Assembly: GCA_935421135.1 (NCBI GenBank)
Contig: OW285189.1
Coordinates: 4,175,072-4,239,071 of the forward strand
Direction of reading: 5' to 3'
From: Bugulina stolonifera
Taxonomy: Eukaryota; Bryozoa; Gymnolaemata; Cheilostomatida; Bugulidae
DNA: 64,000 nucleotides
Positions 38,501 through 46,200 of the stretch are shown piece after piece. Each line of letters opens with the position of its first letter. Position 1 is the first letter of the stretch. The position numbers and the translations under genes were made by a program. Under the pieces are notes generated by a model, which worked only from the letters and a program-made list of their open reading frames with translations, was not told the DNA's origin and did no database searches.

Positions 38501-40708
38501 TTCGACCTCTCCCGATGTGTTTTCGACCTCTCTCGATGTGTTTTCGTCCTCTCCCGATGTGTTTCGATGTTCCCCTATGTGTTTTCGATCTCTCCCGATG
38601 TGATTCGATGCACTCCAATGTGTTTCCAATGCGCTCCAATGTATATGTTGTTAGCCAATCAGCTTTATTTGTATCTTTTTATTCACTATATAAAGAGAGA
38701 TGGAAACAGTAGTTTAATTAATTCTTTCTAGCTCCAGTCTGTTCTTAATAAAAATTAAAGAACGTTAGCACACAAATAGCATGGAAAGTGGGTATGGATC
38801 AAGCGAGTATAGCAACAAGCTAATGACTCCTATAAACCAAGAGCTGATGAAGTTAACAGTGGAAAGATGTACAGAACAAAGCGAGTATGAAAATAAAGAC
38901 TTATTTGAGGGAGTATCTGAGCTCTTTCTCCAAGAAAGCTTACCTCTAGACTGGCAGAAATGGGATCCTGTAACCGATATTCGTAATAAGCTTAGCAGAC
39001 AGTTACTAGAAGAAATCCGTTCTATCTTTTGGGAGCAAGATGGAAAGGATGAAGAGTTGTAAGTTATACATACTTCCAACTATTTTTTTTTTTTGTGTTG
39101 TCTTTTATGATCAAAATAAAATATGATAGACAAAACTGAAGTGGTTCAATGCAAATTTCTCATATAACTTCCTCTCAACTATGTGAAAAACAAATATCAT
39201 GCTAAATAATGTAGTGAGGTTCTAGAAGCAGCCCGAGATAGAGATGAGGGAGCCGTTGCACTCGCGGTATTTGTTGCGAGGAGTCACAAACAACTGAATA
39301 CAAAAAACGCGAATCGACAGACGTTACTTCACTTAACTGTACAGTCTTATTGTTCAGATTCACTGATTCGCCTCATCATCACAAGGGGAGCGGATGGAGC
39401 AATAGCCGATGCTTGGGGTTAGTGTTTTATAGCATCAATGTTTGCATGCATTGCTTGTGAAAAAATAAATGTTGCAAAACTCGTAACAATTCGATACTTA
39501 TCTATATTGCTAATGTTTATTTGGAAGGTGACACCCCCCTTCACATTGCTGCACGTCTGGGTAGAGCTAAGGTTATTCATGCTCTAACCACAAGTTTGAC
39601 CAGAGCAGAAGTAAAGCATCCATACTTCAGAGTTCCTTACAAATCACTTCCCCAAGACAATGTACAGAGCTACAATCATGATGGAAGGAGTGTAGTCCAC
39701 CTCATTGTTGAAACAGCGCATAGCAGCAAGCATAGAGAGGCACTAAAGGTACTAAAAGAAAATACTCGGGCTGACTTAGATATGAGGGTAAGTGAATACA
39801 TTACAGTGGAATAAAAGTAGAGTAAATCGAATTGATAAGTTAGATGGGGAGTTTAATTCGATTCCCTTGTTTGATATTATAGCGAATGGGAGATGGTTAC
39901 GCCCCATCTCACATTGCCATAGAGAATGAAGACTACGAATGTCTACATACATGTCTAAGATTGGGAGCTGATTCTGAAGTTCGTAACTACAAAAGTGAAA
40001 CCCCTCAACAACTAGCTCACCTCTACAAATCTCCGGATATGGTAAGAGACCAACAACATAAAGAAGTATAGATTTCTTGCTTTGACCACCTTGAGTGATA
40101 TTCGTCTGAGTAAAAAACTAAAATTATCTTGTAGGTAAGACTGTGTCAAGAGTTTGGAGCTGGAGCATATCAATTAGAGTACGCTGAGACCGAAGTCGTA
40201 AACATCATATTATAGCTTCTAAAACTTCTGATGAAGATGAGTAATAAGTACCTAGACTCATCTCTCTCTCTATTACCCTTTCATCACAATGTGTCTATTT
40301 TAACATTTTTCTCAGTCTCCTACTAAACTCTATTGGCAGGCAAAATCTAACACTTGCACACAACCTTTTATTCGTTCATCCTTTATTGTCAATACAATGT
40401 ATATCATAGAACCGAACCTTCCTCGCATTAATACCACCATCAGAGCAGCTTATCTTTTACAATCCCGCCCTGGTGTAACTCGGGATGGGCGGCGGGCCGC
40501 GGCCTAGTCGCTTGGCCCGGTGGATACGGGGCACTGGCGTCGCCTCCACGTGTACGATCGGCGCCGCACGCAACGTAGGCGGACGCGGCTTGACCGCCTC
40601 AAACGATCGGTCGTTCGGGTGAGTGGGGGTTGCGAGGGAGGGTGGGCGGGGGTGGAGGAAGGGTGGCGGTGATGACGGTGATGACGGTGATGGCGGCGGT
40701 GATGGCGG

Positions 40709-40798
<90 letters not shown>

Positions 40799-41831
40799 TG
40801 GTGGTGGTGCAGACGGGACGAGGGCGGTGGCGGGGGAAGAGGGAGGAGTGGGGGGAGGGGAGGGGAGGAGGGTGGGAAAGAGGGCGGGGAGGGGTCGTGG
40901 CCGGGTTTGAGGTCAAGTGTGCAAATGTTTTTTCGACCAATCAGAAGGGGGGATTTTGGGGTGACCTTGGCAAGGTCGTGTGCAAAATTTTTGTGCTCTT
41001 CTGTGATTGGTTGAAATCGGAAATACCGGCTTGTGATTGGCTGAAAACAGGGGTCAACGAGTGCGTGTCTGTATAGAAGTGCACTGACTATACTACTGAC
41101 CTGTGTCTGTATAAGACAGCGTTGTGGCCATGGTGCTTGAATTGGCTGCAGTACACTCTCTTAAAGAGAATCATTTTCCATCAACATCATAAAAATCTTA
41201 AGATATACGAGTAAATAGTATATTCCTTTAAAAAAATTCATATCAACCTTGCTCAAGCCTGGTGAAGATCCAAAGCAGGCGTCAGTAAAGACAGAACAAT
41301 TAGAAGTCACACAGTACTATATAGAATTATTTTTTAAGATAAGTCTTCACCCCTTCACTCTCATTCAATGAGTGATTGTGTGCAATGTAAGTGAAGTAAT
41401 TAACCTACATGTAGCTAATACATGTATATACAGGTGGATCTATACCTTTTCAGTTTGAGCAGAAGAAAGAATTAATTTATACAATTATGTATGTTGATTT
41501 ACTTATTTCTATGTACATGTAGGTGGTGCCGCTACTGCTTAGTTACATATTCTTTCTCCTCCGAGATGCAGCAGACGAGGATACAACAGGATGTTACATC
41601 GTATCAGTTCTAGTTCATTACTTCTTTCTTAGCAGCAACGTCTGGTCGTTTCTCTATGCAGTAGAAATCACTATAACTGTGACATCAGTCTATGCAATCA
41701 ACCAGAAGTCCAAGAAAAAGTTTTTAAGGTTGGATGTCACTTATAAAACTGTGTGGGCTGATTGGTCGATTGTATATGGAAGTAGTAGCAGTAGTGGTGG
41801 TGGTGGTGGTGGTGGCGGCGGCGGTGGCGGT

Positions 41832-41862
<31 letters not shown>

Positions 41863-42845
41863 GCAGCGGCGGTGGTGTCAGTAGTGGTAGTAGCGGTGTA
41901 GTAGTGGTAGCAGTAGTAGTAGTAGTGGTACCGGTAGTAGTAGTGGTGCCGGTAGTAGTACTGGTACCAGCAGTAGTAGTGATAGTAGTAGTAGTCGTAG
42001 TGGTAGTAGTGGCAGTAGCAGCAGCAGTAGCGGTAGCGGTAGCGGTAGCGGTAGCGGTAGCAGTAGCGGTAGTGGTAGCGGTAGCACTAGCGGTAGCACT
42101 AGCGGTAGCACTAGCGGCGGCGGCAGCGGTAACAGCGGCGAAGCGGTATAGTAGTCGCCTGATTTATTACCGTTTTGTCCTTGACACTCTATTGACACCC
42201 ATTCTGTTGTCATACGTTCTGCACCAAATCAAATTGCTTAATGCTTGTTTTAGATACTCAATAGCAGGATGGAGTATACCATTGATACCTGTTATAGCAG
42301 CTCTGGTGGTAGACAGTACAGATCACATGTCAGAATTTGCTCCACAATACGGACAACCAGAATGTTGGTTTAACTCTGATTACGGTCTCTACCTCTATTT
42401 CCTGATTCCTATAGCTATAATACTCTTACTTAACTTTGTTACGTATATAATAATAATAGTTAGGTTTGCTGTACTCGCCTACCAAACTAGAGGTGTGAAA
42501 ACTTCTCACAAGGAAAAGTTGATACTCAGCATAAAACTCTTCTTTGCTTTTGGACTTCTGTGGATATTTGGGATACTAGGAGCTATATTCCGTAATAATT
42601 CAGCTATTAGTTGTGTATTTGTGTTTGTAAATACTCTATCTGGTGTACTACTTATGTTAGTGTTTATTTGTAACCAGTCTGTATTCTCAGCTCTTAAAAA
42701 ACATATAAAATCGCACAGTGGTGCTAGCACAACAGGATCAGGGCCGGCTGTTAGTAAACCCAAAAGTACAGGGTCATCTCATATTGTCAGTGACCACTCC
42801 AACTACTTTACACAAGATGCCACTACTCAATCCACAAGGATATAA
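18827..42845 (+). CDS. Receptor gene 2: class B/adhesion-like 7TM GPCR, intron 5 holds a 16.8 kb transposon
   Basis: Seven coding exons: 18827-19064, 21023-21259, 21372-21738, 23036-23268, 23515-24224, 41523-41728 and 42254-42845. All have GT/AG sites and the same phases as gene 1, giving 860 codons plus stop. Domain order is the same: signal peptide, somatomedin-B-like cysteines (exon 2), stalk, Cys-rich ectodomain, TM1 in exon 5, TM2-TM3 in exon 6, TM4-TM7 in exon 7. The stalk in exon 3 is longer than in gene 1 and has poly-Pro/Gly runs. Intron 5 is 17.3 kb because of the inserted element, yet all exons are open and splice sites intact. Intron 6 (41729-42253, 525 bp) has no stop in the coding frame, so its retention would insert 175 residues, mostly Gly, Val and Ala, into the second intracellular loop. 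Confidence 0.88.
19065..21022. other. Intron 1 of receptor gene 2, with a short tandem repeat
   Basis: 1.96 kb against 0.42 kb in gene 1, so about 1.5 kb was gained. At about 20090-20215 there are four diverged repeats of roughly 45 bp ('gtgatggcgcctaggacgcg' core). I found no inverted ends or target duplication that would define the rest as a transposon. Confidence 0.55.
21980..22568. mobile_element. hAT-type MITE in intron 3 of receptor gene 2
   Basis: 589 bp. The right end reads GGACCCAGCTCTG; the left is a diverged CAAATCTTGGTCC. The 8-bp flanks AGTAAGAG (21972-21979) and AGTAAGAA (22569-22576) match at 7 of 8. The interior consists of 'gacttgacttg' words. The intron also has two copies of a sequence with the core 'caatcagac', before and after the element. 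Confidence 0.75.
24341..25150. repeat. Left TIR of giant element copy 1
   Basis: Inverted match to 40385-41097. In order it has the 19-bp tip, three CCAAT boxes (two CCAATCAC, one reversed GATTGG) within 150 bp, a CCG/CCA trinucleotide tract (about 24535-24790) and a GC-rich block with 'cgatcgtttgaggcggtc'. AT-rich tandem repeats follow. Long Pro or Gly reading frames over the trinucleotide tract are composition artefacts. Confidence 0.9.
25150..26080. repeat. Subterminal tandem repeats (AATAAA-rich) downstream of gene A
   Basis: About ten diverged units of 75-100 bp built on 'acattaaataaacttttcac', 'aatagtagcaatagaataaa' and 'gtgtgcatgtgttaa'. The same family lies at 49840-50155 and 57120-57860 in copy 2, next to the 3' ends of genes A and B. 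The many AATAAA words could supply polyadenylation signals to both genes; that is inference. Confidence 0.85.
28915..29050. repeat. 64-bp tandem duplication
   Basis: Two nearly identical units start 'ctaatctacttgacttttt' and end 'catgatatataactga'. They lie inside the hAT-type element. Confidence 0.85.
29210..29476. repeat. 267-bp near-perfect palindrome
   Basis: Arms of about 115 bp start at 'tataattagtaatttttgtt' (29210) and are mirrored to 29476, with a short AT-rich centre near 29320-29360. As RNA or single-stranded DNA it would form a long hairpin. It could be a foldback MITE inserted in the hAT element; no target duplication is clear in this AT-rich context. Confidence 0.85.
30060..30310. 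repeat. Two-copy tandem repeat, about 125-bp units
   Basis: Units share 'ggataatct.tttgtaacc', 'ctctttaggttttgaatatg' and 'gtctggatatattt'. Upstream (29940-30030) is a degenerate 'gggtaggtggttt' repeat. All are inside the hAT-type element. Confidence 0.75.
30466..31273 (+). repeat. 5' LTR
   Basis: 808 bp, TGTGATGG...CCATTACA. U3 carries a TATATAAAGG core promoter (about 30947-30956) preceded by 'gacgtcacg', a CRE-like word. AATAAA lies at 31000-31005. It matches 35325-36132 except for a C/T near 31013 and an A/G near 31152. Confidence 0.93.
31275..31294 (+). other. Primer-binding site, complementary to a tRNA-Leu 3' end
   Basis: One base after the LTR the sequence TGGTGGCAGCGGTGGGA begins. 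Its reverse complement, TCCCACCGCTGCCACCA, is the usual 3' end of animal tRNA-Leu including the added CCA. The match continues into the T arm to 31294. Confidence 0.8.
31662..32522 (+). CDS. Gag polyprotein of the LTR retrotransposon
   Basis: 286 codons from an ATG preceded by a 388-bp leader. The part around residues 25-150 has the capsid pattern of Ty3/gypsy Gag: FDGQGDVEFFIEQF, a Trp a few residues on, MYLHLREALKGPA, then YGL...LRKDPGMSLQEHA. No CCHC zinc knuckle is present. The C-terminus is basic and Pro-rich and may serve RNA binding instead. It would assemble virus-like particles in the cytoplasm. The stop codon at 32520-32522 lies in the loop of the frameshift hairpin. Confidence 0.85.
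   Translation: MASDIDRLVEVIGQYIEVARPQPPQPSFKTPQFDGQGDVEFFIEQFLTIAEANDWSPAAMYLHLREALKGPAQECDRPGTSEGIFEALRARYGLTDKEARLQLIQLRKDPGMSLQEHATLVKKLVHVAFQELPEAHRRVLAVENFSNSLEDGHLQRHLLAINPRDVDSAVRAGNDFLLVKGPSRGSKAHQIRAVTEPEPETLQIKTVDSDLTWINDLKEAIQTLSQEVRRLRGLLDAPRAPGPRNRPSWQTSKKPGPPPQRTNGNTPPTYPEPPVPESGKGSGPRQ
32495..32539 (+). promoter_or_regulatory. -1 ribosomal frameshift signal joining gag to protease
   Basis: The heptamer G GGA AAA (32495-32501) is in the correct phase of the gag frame. After a 6-base spacer, GGCCCGAG (32508-32515) pairs perfectly with CTCGGGCC (32532-32539) around a 16-base loop containing the gag stop. The downstream ORF is in the -1 frame and open from 32477, so the overlap with gag is only about 46 bases and contains this signal. 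All three elements of a classical -1 frameshift site are present. Confidence 0.8.
32502..35329 (+). CDS. Protease plus novel repeat/zinc-finger/coiled-coil ORF (in -1 frame after gag)
   Basis: Expressed most likely as a Gag fusion by frameshifting, as the open part begins without an ATG. The N-terminal 130 residues are a retropepsin: LLLDTGCTTNLIS holds the catalytic DTG and GVLGMPYL is the second conserved patch. Next come four 32-residue repeats with CRRQGHP cores (33070-33450), then a long basic, Pro-rich part. Near 34520-34680 are two C2H2-like fingers (YCRLC, then HTRQH; FFCSCG, then RH and GH). The last 60 residues are a probable coiled coil rich in Leu, Gln and Arg. RT, RNase H and integrase motifs are absent. 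The fingers and coiled coil might target or package the RNA; that is inference. Confidence 0.75.
35309..35324 (+). other. Polypurine tract region
   Basis: The purine-rich 'aaggatcgggggg' just before the 3' LTR is the expected plus-strand primer. It overlaps the end of the protease ORF. Confidence 0.6.
35325..36132 (+). repeat. 3' LTR
   Basis: 808 bp, matching 30466-31273 with about two substitutions. The stop codon of the long ORF falls in its first bases (35327-35329). Confidence 0.93.
36850..37130. repeat. Three-copy tandem repeat, about 95-bp units, in gene A intron 1
   Basis: Units share 'tttattagaatta.tcagtt', 'atctttttagca' and 'aagtagtgtaata'. Located between the hAT element and the next repeat. 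I see nothing else in this stretch. Confidence 0.75.
37190..37835. repeat. Two-copy tandem repeat, about 325-bp units, in gene A intron 1
   Basis: Units start 'gctaggatgtactagtatag' and contain 'aaagtttctaagc' and 'cccaatgttaactcaaatga'. The same doubled structure is at 53340-53900 in copy 2, so the duplication is older than the split of the two transposon copies. Confidence 0.8.
38015..38640. repeat. Minisatellite between divergent genes A and B, copy 1
   Basis: Built from 10-bp steps such as CGATGTGTCC and CGATGTGATT and a 21-bp step that includes TTTTCGACCTCCCC. The copy 2 array (51770-53165) uses the same units and is more than twice as long. Because the steps rarely create stops, long reading frames appear in several frames of both strands; none is credible as protein. 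Confidence 0.92.
38654..38694 (+). promoter_or_regulatory. CCAAT and TATA boxes upstream of gene B
   Basis: GCCAATCAG at about 38654 and TATATAAA at 38687-38694, some 87 bases before the ATG at 38781. Spacing and order fit a Pol II core promoter. The minisatellite ends directly upstream. Confidence 0.65.
38781..40215 (+). CDS. Gene B, copy 1: I-kappa-B-like ankyrin-repeat protein of the giant transposon
   Basis: Five exons with GT/AG sites: 38781-39058, 39215-39417, 39528-39787, 39883-40041 and 40135-40215, giving 326 residues. The first 93 residues are acidic and start MESGYGSSEYS, close to the DSGxxS phosphodegron of I-kappa-B proteins. The rest contains about four or five ankyrin repeats, the clearest being GDTPLHIAARLGRAKVIHAL and the exon 4 block with HIAIENEDYECLHTCLRLGAD. 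The last exon ends a few residues earlier than in copy 2 because of a small indel. The family role would be binding a partner, in I-kappa-B a Rel/NF-kB factor; that function here is inference. Its divergent partner is gene A. Confidence 0.82.
40385..41097. repeat. Right TIR of giant element copy 1
   Basis: Inverted counterpart of 24341-25150, with a GGC/GGT tract at about 40660-40810. It is shorter because a segment near 40430-40490 is replaced by unrelated sequence. It ends ...CTATACTACT, followed by GACCTG. Confidence 0.88.
41790..42150. repeat. GGT/GGC and GTA/GTG/GCG trinucleotide tract in intron 6 of receptor gene 2
   Basis: A (GGC/GGT) run of about 90 bp is followed by about 260 bp of GTA, GTG, GCA and GCG triplets. 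It stays open in the receptor frame. Confidence 0.9.
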
Positions 42846-43039
42846 ATATAAACTTAAAAATTGACTTTTCTACTCAATTAATTTTGCCTCTATGAGAATT
42901 TTGCTATTTTAAATAAAAAATATGATGCAGTAATATATACACGTGTACCATCATCTAATTCATATACAATGAGCATAATAATAGTAGTAACATAATAATA
43001 TATTTTAACTGTTTCACAGCCGAGCAGCCTTATTAATAT

Positions 43040-43240
43040 GTCATCTACACTGTATATTACTATATTACTATATCACTATATTACTATTACTATACTATTA
43101 TATTACTATACTACTATATTACTATATCACTATATTACTATTACTATACTATTATATTACTATACTACTATATTACTATATCACTATATTACTATTACTA
43201 TACTATTACATTACTATATTACTATAAAATTACTATACTC
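43040..43240. repeat. TATTAC/TATCAC satellite, about 55-bp higher-order unit
   Basis: Roughly three and a half copies of a 55-bp unit made of 'tattac', 'tatcac' and 'tactac' steps, 0.2 kb after the receptor gene 2 stop codon. Confidence 0.9.
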
Positions 43241-46200
43241 TTATATTATTGTGATTCAAAGTGGGTTACAATATTCAGCATGTTGTTTTATTGCATTGTA
43301 GTTACATGTACATGTAGACCTTGAATTATACAAATGGGCAATACCAATATTATTACTGTCAAACTTGATGCTGGCGAAACATGTTATGTTGCGCAATAAA
43401 CAACATACAATGTACATTGTATGTGTAAAATTTGTTTATTAAAATAAACAACTATACTACTGTGACACTTCATGCTATTGGCAACCATCAGACAATATTC
43501 AAATGAACTATATGTGGAGCAAGACGCGATAAATCTCGAGTCTAGTCTTGAATTGTCCTGTCTCGAAAGTCGCCTCAGGATGACAACTGTGTATTCGAGA
43601 CACATAATAACTTTTATCTATAATAAATTAATCAAAAAGTTGTAATTTTGCAATTCATTGCTAACCGGTAACAAATAATATTTTAATTTCATACATTATA
43701 TGAAATAAAAATATTATTCAAAATTACTTAGTCAAACTACCAAAATTCCCACTCCTAGCACTCATTTCCTAGTAACACTAGTGCAGCTGATAGTGAACTG
43801 CTAGTCCGTACTACTAACACATTACAATCAACTCCAACTCTCCCATAATGATATGTGATCTATACTAAAAGTTGTCTACTCGTGTGATCATTTCGGTAAT
43901 GGAGACATAACTCCCAGGTAGTTATCAGTTACACCTTGCACACAGGTACAAACATGTGTACAAAGTGCACCACATGTGCAATGCATTCCAAATACCACTA
44001 GTTTCCTGCTCATCATCTATTAAAATGCATAATGATATATTGACATTATTTACAGAGTGGTAATTGAATCTATTCGAAAAGCAAATATGCAAATGTAAAA
44101 GCCGGCAAAATGTTTAAGGAAAATCACTAGAATCCTAAAGCTCAGTCTCTTCTGGTCTCAAAGTTTTATGAAGTAGTCAGTAGCGTCTTGAATCTCATCT
44201 CGAATCCAAAAATTCTGTCTCGTTTCACCTCTGATTCGTGTACGTCTGAAAATATATAAACTTGCATCTCTCAACCAGGCAACATTTTATAAATCCACCG
44301 GCTCTCCCCCTACACCACCGCCCAATTACCAAAATTCCATCAATATGGCAAGAGTTGTTAATTACTTTTTGAAACACTCTCTAGCTTTTACCTGATTGCA
44401 ATAGTAGGTAAGTGAATGAATAGTAAATAGATTGTAGGTGAATGGATAACTAATAAATAGGTCAGTGAACGAATAATAATTAGGTCAATGAATAAATGCT
44501 CTTTGAACTTTAAAGCATTTAAAACAAAGTAATACTTTGCAAACCGATTGATATACTAATGCAGTGTAGGAATCGATCTACAGCATTTTTTCCTTGACAT
44601 CTCCTTAAACTATTGCAATGAACAACCCCGGTCTGTTCGTACCTCGACGACCTTTTAGATCGTCGCCAAATTGTGTTAAATTATAAGACTGTTTTATACT
44701 TATGACGTTTTTAATGTATGTGAAGCAATTACAGTAATGTCTTATGTGCAGAGAATTATATAGTAGAGAACGGCTCTTAGTACGGGTCGTCCACTTCCTT
44801 GTGTGATTGTGTTAGTCGTTAGCGTCTTGTGCACAAACCTTGGTCGTTTGGGGTACAAACACAACACTATCCATGCCCTAGGGCCTAGATGCTCTTTAAT
44901 CTCTCCAATGTGAGCAAAGTTATACATGTGTAAATACAATGAGAAGACGACTTTGACTGTTGATGTGTTGGAAATAGATTCCAACATTCGTAAAATTTCT
45001 GCTTTTGGGGCTTTTATAACTTCCTCTCAGCTATGAGGAGACTAAAACGTTCAACTTCACAACAGGAGCAGGGGTACATAACTCCTGTACCTATTTCCAC
45101 CCAACTACCAAGTGCCATAGCAGGTGGAGTAGAATCATTTTGTGTTTAGTGTTTACAAAATACATGCTGTACTTAATAGCACTGCAGTCAATCTTCCTTC
45201 CTTTTGTATGGCTGGTTAGCAGAGACAATAGTGCCCTTGGCTAGGAAACCTTTCATTTTTGGCAAAAACAATCTGTAAAAAATGCTTCCTAAAATTTACA
45301 ATTACCTCACTTACACTTAAATTATACATACAGCGTGTACTTGTCAATTATGACCAATCAATTGCACCATAATTGTTAATGGTATTGAATTTGTTAAGGT
45401 GTCCTGTACAACTAACGTGTCACGCAATTTTCTCTTAAGAATTTTCCGAATGTGTTTACTAGAATATGTCTACTAAATTTCTCGATGATAGACAATGCTG
45501 TCAGTAGAATTACTGAGCGACTCAGTTAACTGCAAGTTCAAAGTTTCAATTTTGGTAAACTCGCTGCCTTATGTAGGCTACGAATTTTGAAAAAGGAAAA
45601 AGAATTTATGTTAGAAATTCCAAGAACGATGTCATTGTTTGGCACTCACTCATCATAATATACTTGCATGCGATTAATCACATATTAGGAGAAGTATGTG
45701 GGGCACATGCAGTCCAGTGTACCAATTCTTGAAAAGTAAATAATAGTTTAGAGATATAGAGAAAAAGTTATCATGTTCATTCAGGAATAAGGAGCAAGAT
45801 TATGGATTAACCCTTCCTCCATCATTTACTTTGTTTTTCCAACAATTGTCGTAAGTTGGCAGGTCTGGTGCTCCATGCACCTATGGTATTACTCAATCTG
45901 CATGTACATACATACACCATGACAATAAACACTTGCCAATTTAGTTGATAGCTGCAAAAGTGACGGGACTGTTTCAAGACTATTTATTTATTACCTGTAA
46001 ACAACGCAAATAGGCTACACGTAGTTCCATATGGTGGGCTGATGGAAAGAAAGACAATTTGACTTCTGAATTGTATAACCCAAGAACTATTCACCATTGA
46101 AGTACCACTACAGGTGAGGAACTTACGTTACTTTCTCTTAAACATCTGGTCTACCTACAATAATATCTACAATTTTGTAAAGAAATTAATTTTTAAATTA

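Larger units (their letters stand above)
24341..41097. mobile_element. Giant TIR transposon, copy 1 (6-bp target duplication GACCTG)
   Basis: The left end is AGTAGTATAGTCAGTGCAC and the right end is its exact reverse complement. GACCTG flanks both sides (24335-24340 and 41098-41103). TIRs are about 0.7-0.8 kb. The interior holds gene A (minus strand) and gene B (plus strand), divergent across a minisatellite, plus a nested hAT element. Without the nested element it would be about 8.6 kb. No transposase, integrase, polymerase or ATPase frame was found. The 6-bp duplication, 5'-AG termini and long repeat-bearing TIRs are known traits of Maverick/Polinton elements. Other 6-bp superfamilies (IS3EU, Dada) remain possible. 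It lies in intron 5 of receptor gene 2. Confidence 0.88.
11430..42845 (+). repeat. Segmental tandem duplication, copy 2 (enlarged by insertions)
   Basis: Counterpart of 1741-11053. The extra length is accounted for by a 961-bp solo LTR, hAT and Tc1-type MITEs, expanded satellites at 14.5-15.5 kb, and a 16.8 kb transposon in the receptor intron. Gene order and strand are unchanged. Confidence 0.85.

Noticed and set aside
38001..38731. Frames of 100-240 codons on both strands
   Set aside because: Same minisatellite artefact in giant element copy 1.
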